From positions 1 to 50,640 of the forward strand of contig CAZDKL010000009.1 in assembly GCA_964506185.1 (NCBI GenBank): a stretch of 50,640 bases of DNA. The letters are read 5' to 3'. This DNA comes from UBA2144 sp964506185 (lineage in GTDB: Bacteria; Patescibacteriota; Gracilibacteria; Peribacterales; Peribacteraceae). Shown piece by piece: positions 31,627 through 41,700 of this stretch; the stretch's first letter is position 1, and every line of letters starts with the position of its first letter. The notes beneath the pieces are model-generated. The model was given only the letters and a program-made list of their open reading frames with translations. It was not told the origin of the DNA and made no database searches. Made by a program: the position numbers and the translations under genes.

Positions 31627-33732
31627 ATGACCAAAAGAAATTCAACATGTGTAACGTTTATATTATTTTTTTGTATCCCAGCACTAACCGAAGCATCTTT
31701 TCCTGATGTATCCAATAGTCATTCGAATTACGAAGCAATAAATTATGTTCAATCTGAAGAGATAGTAAGCGGATACCCGGATGGAACCTATCAGCCGAAT
31801 AAAACGATTAACCGTGCGGAGTTCACAAAGATTCTCATTGGTAGTGCTTTTGAAGCAAAATGGATAAATGAGTGCAAAATGGGATCTAATCTTCTAAATA
31901 GCTTTATCTCAGATATTCCTGCAAATGCGTGGTTCACACAATATGTATGCCAAGCTCTGGATGCAGAAATTGTAAGGGGATATCCAGATGGAACTTTCCG
32001 TCCCGAAAAAGAAATAAATTTTGCAGAAGCATCCAAAATACTCGCTGAAACATACAGGCTCGATTTTGAGAGATACACAGAAAGTTGGTACAAAGGATAT
32101 GTGGAAGTATTAGGAATTAATGGTGCAATACCAACAAGCATTTCTGGATTTACCGCATCTGTCACACGTGGTGAGATGGCAGAAATGATTTACCGATTGC
32201 GAACTGAAAATCACTCCAAACCGACACGCACCTATCATGAAATGACTACGCAGCCTGCAGAGGATGTGCTCCCTTCTACCACAAACAATGATCAAGATAC
32301 AATCTCCTCTGCAACAAGTAACGATAACGAAGTTTTACTAGATTCAATCCCTTCCGAGTATAGTGATGATGGTGGTGCACACAACATGGGTCGCCCATAT
32401 TATGCTCAAGTAGTTTTTAGTTCGGATGGGTCAAGAGTCGCATATGCAAGGGAGAATGGATCATCCGAAGGTGAAGGCTGGAGGGTAGTAGTTGACGGAA
32501 ATCCGGGAAAAGTACATCCAGAATCTTTCTCTTCATCAAATCCTCCTGTTTTCAGTGATGATGGTTCACGTATTGCCTACACCGCAAAAAATAAAAATGC
32601 TAAACGGTTTGTTGTTGTTGACGGAACAGAAGGGCCACTATTTTCTTTTCAAGATCATCCCGAGTTCCCTGTAAAATCTGTTAGGTTCACATCAAATACA
32701 AATAAGATTGTTTATCCGGTAATTTCTAGAAATAATTCGGGAGAAGTAACCGATACTATTGTTATAGATAATCAACAATACAATCTTAAATATCCTATGA
32801 TCAATGTACGAATACCTCCTATAAAGATTTTGCCCAATGGAGATATTGCGTATATAGGAGTAGCTGAACAGACAAGAGAAGATTATATTGATTATCTTTG
32901 TGATGGAATTGTATCTGCCAGTGAATGCGAGGAGCTCTACACGCTTTTGGATGCTATAACAGGTTTATGCGACGAGGGAGATCCTGCGGAGGGATGTATG
33001 ACTGCAATTCAGGAATGGTGGGTAGCGCATGATCAAACAGAGGTTATTTACAAAGCTTTCGATTCTTTTTATGACCTTAAGCCTCCTACTGCCAATTCAG
33101 TGATATTTATCGATCAGGATGCGCGAGTTAAACATATAGGCAAGAGATTCATGGGCCGAGCGTTTGCTCCTTCTTTCCTGACAGTATCTTCCGATGGACA
33201 GACTTATGCATATAACGCTGCGAATGGAATGATTGTGGAGGAACGAAATGGATTTATCAGAGAAATTATAACCACGGGTTCAGAGGGTTCTGTATTAATA
33301 GATATTGCAGGTAGGAATATTGCATACGTAGTTGCACCTCTAAAGAGTTCTTACGGAGTGAAACAACATGTGGTTTTTGGAAGCAAAAAATTCAAGGAAT
33401 ATGACAGCATATCATCTAATCTGACATACAATCCTCGTAATGAGACTATTGCATACTCAGCTAAAATCGGGAACCAATATTTTATTGTTAATGGAGAAAA
33501 TGAGGGCAAAAAGTACAAGCATGTTGGTAGTCTGGTAATTAGTGATGACGGGAAACACATTGCATATATAGCTTATGATGGAAACAAGTGGTTTGTAGTA
33601 CTTGATGGTAACGAAGGACAAAAGTATGACAAAATATTTGGTGAACCCATATTCGATTCAAATAATAGAGAAGTTAGTTTCGGTGTTCTACGAGGACAGG
33701 ATCTGTTGTGGGTTACAGAAAAAGTTAATTAA
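31627..33732 (+). CDS. SLH-domain protein with TolB/WD40-like beta-propeller
   Basis: 701-aa exported protein. Signal peptide ~1-23 ending ALTEA, then three SLH-type repeats (~25-195: IVSGYPDGTYQPNKTINRAEF; IVRGYPDGTFRPEKEINFAE; third weaker) and a polar linker. A C-terminal propeller (~255-700) has repeated blades of the form FSDDGSRIAY, VISDDGKHIAYIAY and VVDGxEGxxYD. The SLH part should hold the propeller at the cell surface. A TATAAT at 31587-31592 sets transcription near 31599, so the start is ATG 31627 and not the upstream GTG at 31582. Confidence 0.8.
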   Translation: MTKRNSTCVTFILFFCIPALTEASFPDVSNSHSNYEAINYVQSEEIVSGYPDGTYQPNKTINRAEFTKILIGSAFEAKWINECKMGSNLLNSFISDIPANAWFTQYVCQALDAEIVRGYPDGTFRPEKEINFAEASKILAETYRLDFERYTESWYKGYVEVLGINGAIPTSISGFTASVTRGEMAEMIYRLRTENHSKPTRTYHEMTTQPAEDVLPSTTNNDQDTISSATSNDNEVLLDSIPSEYSDDGGAHNMGRPYYAQVVFSSDGSRVAYARENGSSEGEGWRVVVDGNPGKVHPESFSSSNPPVFSDDGSRIAYTAKNKNAKRFVVVDGTEGPLFSFQDHPEFPVKSVRFTSNTNKIVYPVISRNNSGEVTDTIVIDNQQYNLKYPMINVRIPPIKILPNGDIAYIGVAEQTREDYIDYLCDGIVSASECEELYTLLDAITGLCDEGDPAEGCMTAIQEWWVAHDQTEVIYKAFDSFYDLKPPTANSVIFIDQDARVKHIGKRFMGRAFAPSFLTVSSDGQTYAYNAANGMIVEERNGFIREIITTGSEGSVLIDIAGRNIAYVVAPLKSSYGVKQHVVFGSKKFKEYDSISSNLTYNPRNETIAYSAKIGNQYFIVNGENEGKKYKHVGSLVISDDGKHIAYIAYDGNKWFVVLDGNEGQKYDKIFGEPIFDSNNREVSFGVLRGQDLLWVTEKVN

Positions 33733-33793
33733 GATCGAGGAGTAGGATTTAGTCCTAGATATGTAGAACTGAGTTTGATAGAGTATTCTCGAT

Positions 33794-34198
33794 ATGAGTG
33801 AAAAGCTTTCATTTGTCATTGGTTTGAATAGTTTATTTTTGGGTGGGATTCTTTTGCCTTTGTTACTTATGGCATATGTTGCCAAAAAGAGAGGCAGATG
33901 GGCAGATGCACTGGTAGGTTTAACTGCCATAGTAATAATTCCAGTTAGTGCCTATTTTATTCTTCTCGAAACAGAATATAGACCAGGAGGTTGTTCAGAC
34001 TGGTGTGGAATGCTAAATCTTTTTCTTATTATCGCATATGACGGTTTTCTATTTTTGCTGGGGTTAATAATCATTTTAAAAAGTGGATTTAGGGAGCATA
34101 AAGAACTTAGCAAGAAAGACTCCAAGCCACATTCAAAAGAAGCTAGTGAGAATACTGCTGGGGAAATGCTAGATAAGATTATGGAGAAGGATGACTAG
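33794..34198 (+). CDS. small membrane protein with three helices
   Basis: 134-aa protein with hydrophobic helices at about 8-28, 37-58 and 72-95, a CSDWCGM pair of cysteines before the third helix, and a ~38-residue Lys/Glu/Ser-rich cytoplasmic tail. No family recognised. It is the last chromosomal gene before the att-like sequences: its stop is 5 bp from the 12-bp partial tRNA-Tyr copy at 34203. Confidence 0.6.
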   Translation: MSEKLSFVIGLNSLFLGGILLPLLLMAYVAKKRGRWADALVGLTAIVIIPVSAYFILLETEYRPGGCSDWCGMLNLFLIIAYDGFLFLLGLIIILKSGFREHKELSKKDSKPHSKEASENTAGEMLDKIMEKDD

Positions 34199-34202
34199 TA
34201 TA

Positions 34203-34214
34203 TGGTGGGCCGGG
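34203..34214. other. partial att-like copy of the tRNA-Tyr 3' end
   Basis: TGGTGGGCCGGG repeats the first 12 bp of the attL/attR core, 110 bp outside attL. It may be the scar of an earlier integration at the same tRNA, or chance. Confidence 0.4.
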
Positions 34215-34312
34215 CCGCCTACGTCTGTCTTCGCCTTCGGCTTCGACGAGACTACGGCGAGCCACGGATACTACTAGTGAATTCTCAAACGATTTATGAT
34301 GTTATTGAATTC

Positions 34313-34332
34313 TGGTGGGCCGGGAGGGATTC
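34313..34332. other. attL: 20-bp copy of the tRNA-Tyr 3' end
   Basis: TGGTGGGCCGGGAGGGATTC is identical to 50555-50574 (21 bp including one C to the left). After one mismatch two further bases match. It corresponds to CCA, the acceptor strand and part of the T-arm. Confidence 0.8.
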
Positions 34333-34355
34333 CAAACTAATTCGACAAAGACGAA

Positions 34356-36149
34356 TTACTTTGCTTTTTTTTTGGGATTTTTGACTCCATTATTCATTAA
34401 GAGAAATAATCCAGTAGGCTTAAAGATAACCTTCTTTAAAGTCATATTGTCCTGACTTTCCGATACTTGAATTTCTTCAAACAGAATTGGAGTGAATCTT
34501 CTTAATAGGTCTTTTAACTCACCTGCCTTCTTTAAGTCTTCGTAATAGTTTACTTCTCCTCTAACTCCTTTGAGGTAACGCAAATTTGCATCAGGCTCTT
34601 CAGGAAATACTTTACCAATCATGACTTCATCAAACAGTATTTGCACCAAGTCCTTCTGAGAAGCCAAGTCTTGCATTCGACCGAAAGAACCTGCCAAGTC
34701 CGAAAGAATATTCCGTAACTCTTGAAAGTCATAATACTTCAAGGCATGTTTAGATTTTGTCCTTGCTTTGTCATCTAATTCTAGACGCCTCTTTGTGGCA
34801 CCTAATGCCCATTGGAATCCTTGTTTTAAAGCCTCATTAATTGCTATTAGCTCTTGCCTTTCCGAATATGTGAGATTGTCTGTATTAGCAGGCTTTATTA
34901 GTTCTTTAGCTGTGATTTTAATAATAGACCTTAACTCTGACTCGATAGCAGGCACATCTTTAATCTTCATCTCCTTCAATAATTCAATAATTTGACTTTC
35001 TACTTCGTCAGCACGGAAAGATTTAACACCTGCTTTACACAAGCCACTTTTGCACCCTTTACACTGATAGCGACGCTTGTAAGAGCCATCTCTTTGTTTT
35101 TCTGGTACACCATGCATTTCCATACCGCAGTCTGCATGACGAATCATTCCCTGAAATAGATATACACGACCTGTTTGTGACTGCCTGCTATTCTTCATTC
35201 CTTTTACAGAGGACTTTCCAACACCATTCTGCTTAATCCTGTCTTGCACCTGATTAAAAATGGCAATGTCAATAAGAGGTTCTAGCTCTCCTACATTACC
35301 CTTTTCGTCCAATGTTTTAAGTGGTAGATGTGGTGGCTTATTCTGCCTTCCTACATACGCCTGCTTTGATAAGATATTCTGAACGGTATAAAACGTAAAT
35401 GGTTTTGTTGCCTCACTTTTTTCCTCATACCAAGTGCCATCCTCTCTTTGCTTATTTACCTTTTTTATAAATGGTCGTGCATACTCTCTGTTATTTAGTT
35501 CGTCAGCCAGAGCTTTGAATCCCTTTCCGCCAATTAGATAGAGCTTATAACACTCTTTTATAATTTCTTTCGCATCTTCGTTATACCTAATGTGTTTTTT
35601 AAATTCGTCACACCATTCGATGCCATATGACAAAGGACCAACCCATCCAGCATTTCTTCTCTTACCTTCATACCCCTCTGAAACATTTTTAGATAAAGTT
35701 CTTCTGTACTTCTCAGCTGCTATTCGCCCCTGCATACGTTGTTCCCATACATAATCTGGTATTCCACTTTGCAAGTATTCTCTTGGGTTATAATCAATTC
35801 GTGCATCTATTGCAAAAATACCATGATTAGTCTCTAAGTCCCTTTCAAATTCTCGTGTTTCGTCAAAGTTTCTAAACAAGCGACTTGTTTCTGCAACGAC
35901 AATAAATCTGATTTTATTTCGCTTAACATATTCAATCATTCGCATAAATTCAGGACGACCTGTTGCACTTCCGCCACTCTTCCACTCTTCAAAGTTTTCA
36001 ACTACTTCAAAATTCTGCAATCTACAATAATCACTAATAATCAACCTTTGTTCTCCAGGTCTAAAACCGTGCATTCCTTGTTTTTGACTTGATTCGCGGA
36101 TGTAGCCCACCACCTTGATTACTTGCCGTTTTTTCTCGGTGTTACTCAT
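34356..36149 (-). CDS. large serine recombinase (site-specific integrase)
   Basis: 597-aa integrase-type recombinase. The resolvase domain (~10-160) has VVGYIRESSQKQ, with Ser20 as likely nucleophile, and ETSRLFRNFDE. Next come a Recombinase domain (~170-290, GWVGPLSYGIEW), a zinc beta-ribbon with paired cysteines (CGMEMHG, CKGCKSGLC), a coiled-coil, and a C-terminal DNA-binding region. It is complete in length for the family. The gene end lies 24 bp from attL, the usual position for the integrase of an element. The start overlaps the upstream 70-aa gene (ATGA). Such enzymes need a partner protein for excision. Confidence 0.92.
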   Translation of the reverse strand: MSNTEKKRQVIKVVGYIRESSQKQGMHGFRPGEQRLIISDYCRLQNFEVVENFEEWKSGGSATGRPEFMRMIEYVKRNKIRFIVVAETSRLFRNFDETREFERDLETNHGIFAIDARIDYNPREYLQSGIPDYVWEQRMQGRIAAEKYRRTLSKNVSEGYEGKRRNAGWVGPLSYGIEWCDEFKKHIRYNEDAKEIIKECYKLYLIGGKGFKALADELNNREYARPFIKKVNKQREDGTWYEEKSEATKPFTFYTVQNILSKQAYVGRQNKPPHLPLKTLDEKGNVGELEPLIDIAIFNQVQDRIKQNGVGKSSVKGMKNSRQSQTGRVYLFQGMIRHADCGMEMHGVPEKQRDGSYKRRYQCKGCKSGLCKAGVKSFRADEVESQIIELLKEMKIKDVPAIESELRSIIKITAKELIKPANTDNLTYSERQELIAINEALKQGFQWALGATKRRLELDDKARTKSKHALKYYDFQELRNILSDLAGSFGRMQDLASQKDLVQILFDEVMIGKVFPEEPDANLRYLKGVRGEVNYYEDLKKAGELKDLLRRFTPILFEEIQVSESQDNMTLKKVIFKPTGLFLLMNNGVKNPKKKAK

Positions 36150-36358
36150 GCATTTCGGAGAACATAAATACGGTCATCTACTTCGTAATACCCATTCTTC
36201 TTTGCAAGAGTTTTTATTTCTTTCTCCACCTTCGGTCTAGTTTCTGTGTGGGCATAGTGCCTGTGAAACCATTGTGCGATTCTTGTTGGTTGGTCTGTAA
36301 CATTCTCAATCTCATACTCAACGCCTGCAATTACATGAAAAGATTTAGTATTCGTCAT
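36146..36358 (-). CDS. 70-aa protein coupled to the serine recombinase
   Basis: Small basic protein with many His and aromatic residues (IAQWFHRHYAH) and a C-terminal Lys-rich helix plus strand (DDRIYVLRN). Its stop overlaps the recombinase start by ATGA, so the two are made together. Size and position fit a recombination directionality factor or regulator, but no family is recognised. One of the element's A/T-rich motif sites (36362-36380) lies immediately before its ATG, suggesting autoregulation. Confidence 0.6.
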   Translation of the reverse strand: MTNTKSFHVIAGVEYEIENVTDQPTRIAQWFHRHYAHTETRPKVEKEIKTLAKKNGYYEVDDRIYVLRNA

Positions 36359-36361
36359 ATA

Positions 36362-36380
36362 TAAAAGTTATATAGCTTTT
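36362..36380. promoter_or_regulatory. A/T-rich element motif, site 1
   Basis: AAAAGTTATATAGCTTTT is a near-palindromic version of the element-specific AAAAGTT motif, directly upstream of the 70-aa gene. Confidence 0.5.
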
Positions 36381-36410
36381 ATTGTATGGGAATTATGACA
36401 TTGGACAAAG

Positions 36411-37634
36411 TCAGCTTAATATTTCCCTCTGAATCACTTCTTGGAGCCTAGGCAAATCTTTGTCTACTAGCTCTCTGAAACGCTTTTCTACGAGTCTATA
36501 AATCTCTTCTGCGCCTTCATCCTGATACTTATTGGCTTCCCCTTTCTTAACAATGGGTTTTTGGTAAGCTAAATGATACTTGGGATAAAGATGACCATTG
36601 AAACTAATCGAATTAAAAACTTCTTTGTTTTCCATGTAGACCTTGTATAGCAACTCTCTGGCTTCTTTGTTAGAGTAATCTCCTATTTTGAAATCGAAAT
36701 TTATTCTGTCATCTAGAACATGAAATTCGAATAGAAAAAGTTCATTCTTTGCTAGCTCTTCATCAGAACTAAATATGCCTTTTTTGCGAAGATTAGGTAG
36801 CGCATCATGTAACCATTGAGGCTGAAATCTAATGTAGGATGCACTTGTTTTAAAAGGCATGAGGCTTTCCTCCTTCTCAACAAGTTCTAAGAGATTATTT
36901 GGTACTTTGTTACTTGGTTGAACATATTTAAAGACTAAATCGAATGCTCCTTTGTGTGATTTATAGAGTTTCTGTGCCATCTTTTCAATTTCTTCATTCA
37001 TATTCAAAAGGGATTGTAGCGTAGTTTCGTACTGTTGTAGAACAAACTGCACTTTGTCATCCATAGATTTAGTCTTAAGTAGTTTCTGAATTAATTGTAG
37101 GACATATTCGTAATTAACGCATACATAAACGTCTTGCATTTCATTACTAATGTCTTGCTGTTCCAGTGACAGGAATATGAAGACCTGTTTGTAATCTGAG
37201 TATTCGTTCTGGGCAATTTCATAGTATTTCTTTAGCTGACCTTCACGTTCTCCGCTGTAGATTTTATTTTCTATGACTATGCAGAGCTTGTTACTTGGAG
37301 AAGTGAGAATCAAATCTATATTTTTGTACTCTCTGCGGATTTCGATGTCACTAAGGTCAAGTGCTGTGTAGTCAAACACGGATATGTCTCCAAGGTCTTC
37401 GTAATCGTGGTTGATGAAATACGTCTTGATGAATTCTTTGAGCGGATAATCTCCGAACCCATGCGTTTCGTTGGGATTAAATAACCAGGCAAGAAAGTTG
37501 CTGTGTTGAAGCTCCTTGCTTTGAATGCCTAGTATAGACATAAGGTTTACTTCTTCCTGAACTAGATTTTGTATGTTGGTAAAGTCTTCATCCAGTATCA
37601 GCCTCTTAAGTTGCAATTGAATATCATCTGCCAT
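36411..37634 (-). CDS. PD-(D/E)XK nuclease superfamily protein
   Basis: 407-aa protein. The N-terminal region ends in KELQHSNFLAWLFNPNETHG, a hallmark of the PDDEXK_4 group. The nuclease core follows: EYKNIDLILTS (Asp), KLCIVIENKIYSGE (E-x-K) and EGQLKKYYE, the usual D...ExK metal-binding arrangement (~95-150). The C-terminal half is a helical and beta domain of unknown role. Members occur in defence islands, but the reaction of this branch is not established as far as I recall. A motif site (37670-37683) lies just upstream. Confidence 0.8.
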   Translation of the reverse strand: MADDIQLQLKRLILDEDFTNIQNLVQEEVNLMSILGIQSKELQHSNFLAWLFNPNETHGFGDYPLKEFIKTYFINHDYEDLGDISVFDYTALDLSDIEIRREYKNIDLILTSPSNKLCIVIENKIYSGEREGQLKKYYEIAQNEYSDYKQVFIFLSLEQQDISNEMQDVYVCVNYEYVLQLIQKLLKTKSMDDKVQFVLQQYETTLQSLLNMNEEIEKMAQKLYKSHKGAFDLVFKYVQPSNKVPNNLLELVEKEESLMPFKTSASYIRFQPQWLHDALPNLRKKGIFSSDEELAKNELFLFEFHVLDDRINFDFKIGDYSNKEARELLYKVYMENKEVFNSISFNGHLYPKYHLAYQKPIVKKGEANKYQDEGAEEIYRLVEKRFRELVDKDLPRLQEVIQREILS

Positions 37635-37669
37635 ACGCGATTAGGTTAGCCTTCCATTGATACTCATAC

Positions 37670-37683
37670 AACTTATAAAAGTT
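37670..37683. promoter_or_regulatory. A/T-rich element motif, site 2
   Basis: AACTTATAAAAGTT, an inverted AACTT/AAGTT pair, lies between the Ltp-type gene and the PD-(D/E)XK gene, upstream of the latter. Confidence 0.5.
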
Positions 37684-37684
37684 A

Positions 37685-38437
37685 CTATAATCCTATTGCA
37701 TTTACCCCATAAGTGGCTTGCTGAGTTGTAAAACCTTCAAACTCCAACTGTTCCATTAATCCGCTTCTTGAAAAGCCTGAAATGTCTAAGTATGACTTAG
37801 CTTTTCTTTCAGCTTGTATATTCCAATCAGCACCAACGTTATTTACCGCATAAACAGAATCTTCATTAGAGAATCCTTCAAACTCCAACTGTTCCATTAA
37901 TCCGCTTCTTGAAAAGCCTGAAATGTCTAAGTATGACTTAGCTTTCCTAATAGCATTTTTTTGAGACAATGTCTCGGTCTGCTTTTCTTCAACTGTTTCA
38001 CTTTGTTTTTCATCAGAAGTGGGAGCTACTTCTGGCTCTTCATTGTTAGCAGTTTTAGGTTGTTCTTCTCTTGGCTTTGTTTTTACTTTTTGTTGTTCAG
38101 TATTTGAGGCGGGTTGTTTTTGCTCTTGTTTAATCTGTGGCTGATTATTTTGTTGCTCCACAGTGTTTGAAGTGTCAGTAGTCAATCCTATAGTAAAAAA
38201 CCCAATGATAATGACAAGAGTCTTAATTCCGCCAGAAAGATGAAACTTCCATTTTCTATCGACTAATTTATTTATAGGCGGAAGAAGAACTGCTGACATG
38301 ACTAGCATTGTAATTCCTAGAATTGGCTCAGAGAAAACTGAAACAACACCTGCTAAGGCAAAAAGAAGCCCGAACATCCAACTAAAGATTAATCCCACAG
38401 TGATTTTTTTGCTTGGTATAGTTATTTCATTTGTCAT
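37685..38437 (-). CDS. Ltp-type membrane protein (superinfection-exclusion-like)
   Basis: 250-aa protein with three hydrophobic N-terminal segments (~14-35, 38-58, 68-85), a long Gln/Lys/Glu/Pro-rich spacer (~88-155) and two C-terminal repeats of ~47 residues (AKSYLDISGFSRSGLMEQLE, FEGF). These match the Ltp/host-surface-lipoprotein domain. In Streptococcus phage TP-J34, Ltp blocks DNA injection by other phages. Here the anchor is a set of transmembrane helices and no lipobox is seen. The repeats share a 71-bp exact DNA duplication. A TGCTATAAT promoter (38497-38489) and motif site 3 lie upstream. Confidence 0.82.
   Translation of the reverse strand: MTNEITIPSKKITVGLIFSWMFGLLFALAGVVSVFSEPILGITMLVMSAVLLPPINKLVDRKWKFHLSGGIKTLVIIIGFFTIGLTTDTSNTVEQQNNQPQIKQEQKQPASNTEQQKVKTKPREEQPKTANNEEPEVAPTSDEKQSETVEEKQTETLSQKNAIRKAKSYLDISGFSRSGLMEQLEFEGFSNEDSVYAVNNVGADWNIQAERKAKSYLDISGFSRSGLMEQLEFEGFTTQQATYGVNAIGL
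37734..37804. repeat. 71-bp exact direct repeat, copy 1
   Basis: Identical over 71 bp to 37875-37945, period 141 bp (47 codons). It encodes the core of the two Ltp domains. Perfect identity including third positions points to a recent duplication or gene conversion. Confidence 0.85.
37875..37945. repeat. 71-bp exact direct repeat, copy 2
   Basis: Second copy of the repeat at 37734-37804, within the same gene. Confidence 0.85.
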
Positions 38438-38488
38438 AATTCTATATAGATTAATGAATTAAAAAACGCCAATAATCCTTCCCAAGTT

Positions 38489-38497
38489 AATTATAGC
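38489..38497 (-). promoter_or_regulatory. extended -10 for the Ltp-type gene
   Basis: The minus strand reads TGCTATAAT at 38497-38489, giving a leader of about 45 nt before the ATG at 38437. Motif site 3 begins about 15 bp upstream, where it would cover the -35 region. Confidence 0.6.
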
Positions 38498-38511
38498 AAA
38501 TTTATTCAAAG

Positions 38512-38545
38512 TACTTTTATAACTTTTACAACTATTAAAACTTTT
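38512..38545. promoter_or_regulatory. A/T-rich element motif, site 3 (multiple copies)
   Basis: On the minus strand this reads AAAAGTTTTAATAGTTGT then AAAAGTTATAAAAGT, i.e. three to four consecutive AAGTT units. It aligns closely with site 4 (48147-48171). The rest of the gap 38546-38719 shows no gene. Confidence 0.6.
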
Positions 38546-38719
38546 GCTTGTATAAGCCAAAAAGTGGACATAACCTTCTTGCCGGACATAGGTAAAATCT
38601 TACAAAATCAAGTTGTGAGCGGTGTTAGTATTATTTTGGGATAATGGAGTGGGGCGGATACTAAAACCGCGTAGAGGGGAAGTATGCCACGATTAAACTC
38701 TCGACTTCTTTACCATAAC

Positions 38720-41700
38720 CTAACCTTTCTTATGCCGAAGTGACTCAACGTTCTTAACAATGTCCTGCACAATTTCATCTTTAGCCCAAATCCAGTGTTG
38801 CGACCAGACACGATATACTGTCCAGCCCAATCTTTCCAATATGTCCTGCCTTAATCTGTCTCTATCTCGTGCAGACTTGGTAGAATGGTATGTTGCCCCA
38901 TCACACTCAACAGCCAAAACATACGTATTCGGGTTGTCTGGATGAACAATAACTAAGTCAATCCTGTACCCTGATACTCCATGTTGAGATTCAACTGTAT
39001 AACCATGTGCCTGCAATGCACGTTTTACCTCCGTTTCAAACATGCTTTCCTCTTCACCGTCTGCGGAACCGCCATTACGAATTATATTAGCTTCAAGTGC
39101 AGAAACGCCGTTTTCTGCATACTCCAAATATTTCTGCAACATAATTGCACCTTTATTATGTTGTGAAGGTGATATGTCCACTGAATGGATAGAGCTTACA
39201 CAATACATTTTTTCGCTAGAACGAGTTACAGCCACGTTCAGACGGCGATGACCTCCAGTGTGATTTATAGGACCAAACCGATTAAATACGTTACCATTTT
39301 TGTCTTTTCCATAACCTACTGAAAGGATGATTGTGTTTCTTTCATCTCCTTGCACAGATTCCAAATTTTTAATGAAGAAGCCATGAAGTTCTGTACTGTT
39401 TTCGTCGAGAATATCAGCAACCTCTGGATGCATTTTGAGTTGCGTAGCCAATGCATCTCTAATTGCCACTTCCTGAGCTTTGCTTAGGGCAATAACACCC
39501 AAAGATTTTCCGTTCCCATATTCTTTTACATGTTCAACACACATAGTTGCAACTTTTGTGGCTTCAATGTCATTACGACGAGTCCCGCCACTGTCATAAA
39601 CACCATCCTCAACATATACAAATTCAACGCTGTTATCTTTGGTTACAGGTGCAGGAAATGTTACCAATCGGCTGTCATAAATAAAATGGTTAGAGAAAGC
39701 AATTAGCTTTTCGTATTTACTTCTATAGTGATACATCAACAACATGTCACCATGGGGCAGTACAGTTGTTGCTGCTTGAATAAGACTCTCATACCCAGCC
39801 CTTTCTCCAATGGTTTCACCTAATTCATCTTGTTTGGCTTCCTCTTCTTCCTCAATGGAAGAATCAAAGAAAGAAGTTGGAGGCAACTGGTTCGGGTCGC
39901 CAATAACTACAACCTGCTTTGAACGAGCAATGGCACCAAAGGCATGTTCCACTCGTATTTGAGATGCTTCATCAAAGATAACTACGTCAAACTGCAATTG
40001 CCCGTAAGGCAAAAAGGAACTAAGTGTCAGAGGGCTCATAAGCCAGCAAGGCTTGAGTTGTTGTACAAGTGGGGCAGTATAGCTCAGAGCTTTTCTGATA
40101 GGAGGGTGTCGTTTCTTTTGGCTTTCACAAAGAAGCTTTTGAGCTTCACGTGGCATAGAATCCATCGCTTGTTTCATATGAGGCTTGCATTCTTGTAAAA
40201 CACGACGAGCATTGTATTTGAGAGCGTTCTCTTCAAAGGCTTTAAAATCTTTTATGTATTTGTTATGTTGTTTAGGGTCAAACGATTTCAATACGTTGTC
40301 GGCACGATATAGCTTTTCCAACCAAGCATTCCAAAGTGTTTTAGCATAGCAAGAAACCAATTCCTCGCTTTGAATATATTGCTCATCTACTTCATCTAAA
40401 ATGCCATCAATATTGCTTTCCCGAATTTGTTCTACAGAACGCTTGTATCTAGTCCATTCCTCAAGTTGCTCTTTGTTATTAATCATACCTTCTGTGATTT
40501 TCTGAACTTCATCGAATGAGCAAGAATCTAAAATGCTCATACCTTCTTCACTTTCAAAAAGCCCTTGGATTGTTTGTTGTACTTTATCTAATTTAGATAA
40601 GGATTTTATAACAGTTGAACTTAGATTTTTGAGTTCATTTATTACGTCTTGAAATTGTCTTGTTTCAATCTTCTGTTCTATGCTTGGAAAAACTTTAATA
40701 AGTAACTCGGCATAATCTTGAAATTTTAAAATCGTTTCTGGTTCATCCAATATAATTCTACTACATGGGACAGCCTCGCCGAATTCGTCTTTAAAGTTAA
40801 GCTTGTCGATACTTTGCTTTAATTGATATAGTCGAGCAACTTTATTCGCATCAGTTATTAACTCCTGAACAGTAGAAGGAGGCTTGCCATTCTCAATTAT
40901 TGAATTGATATTTGTTTGCAATGCAATTATATCTTTTGCCTGTTTATCAGACTCCATTAATAAGTTTATGTTTTCTTCCAAGGATTGTTCTATTGCATTC
41001 TGTGGATAGGAAACAATTCCTTGTGATACTGAAACCATATTTTCAAGTAGTTTAAATAGAGGGGCAATCTCCACAAGCAATGATTTCTTTCTACATTTTT
41101 CTATGAGCTTCTGAAATTCCAAAGGCATTTCAGTCAGATTTTTTTCTGACAAAACTGTAATAACTGCTGAAACTGCTGACAATAGTTGTTCAACATCAGA
41201 CCTCTTAATAGTCTTATTAAGATTTTTTTTGCTAAATGCAGTTATTCTTTTTTGCAGATATTTTTTACTACGTTCTAATTCTGACAAGGCGATTGCCAAC
41301 TCCTTTATGTCCTTATGCTTTTTAGGAGCTTCAAGCGAACAATAAGAAATAACTGTGGCACAATCCTGTCTATAATTTGAAGAAAAACTACGCAACCATG
41401 TTTTGTATGTCGCTCTGAATCTTTGTTCTATTTCCTGTAGTTGAATCTTCGGTATATCTTCTTCCATCACCCCATATTTCTGCAATAAATCTTCACGCTG
41501 TCCTATTTCTTTTATCAGCGAATTCACTTCACTAAGCTCTTCTTGTATTTGTTTCATCGTAGGCAAGTTGTGCCAGTTTTCTATTTGCTTCAAAATATTC
41601 ACATGACTCAATATTTCAGCAAAATCAATGCATTCTTGATATGATTGATGTGACAACCTAATTTTTGTTGTATCAGTAATTTCAAATGCACACTTAGTTA

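Noticed and set aside
1238..34198. Recoding of UGA as glycine (Gracilibacteria/Absconditabacteria)
   Set aside because: purF, the kinase-deaminase and other complete genes end at TGA exactly where their families end, and purF-purD overlap by ATGA.
37734..37945. CRISPR-like direct repeats
   Set aside because: Only two copies, 141 bp apart, lying inside a coding gene and encoding duplicated Ltp domains. No other repeat array is visible in the window.
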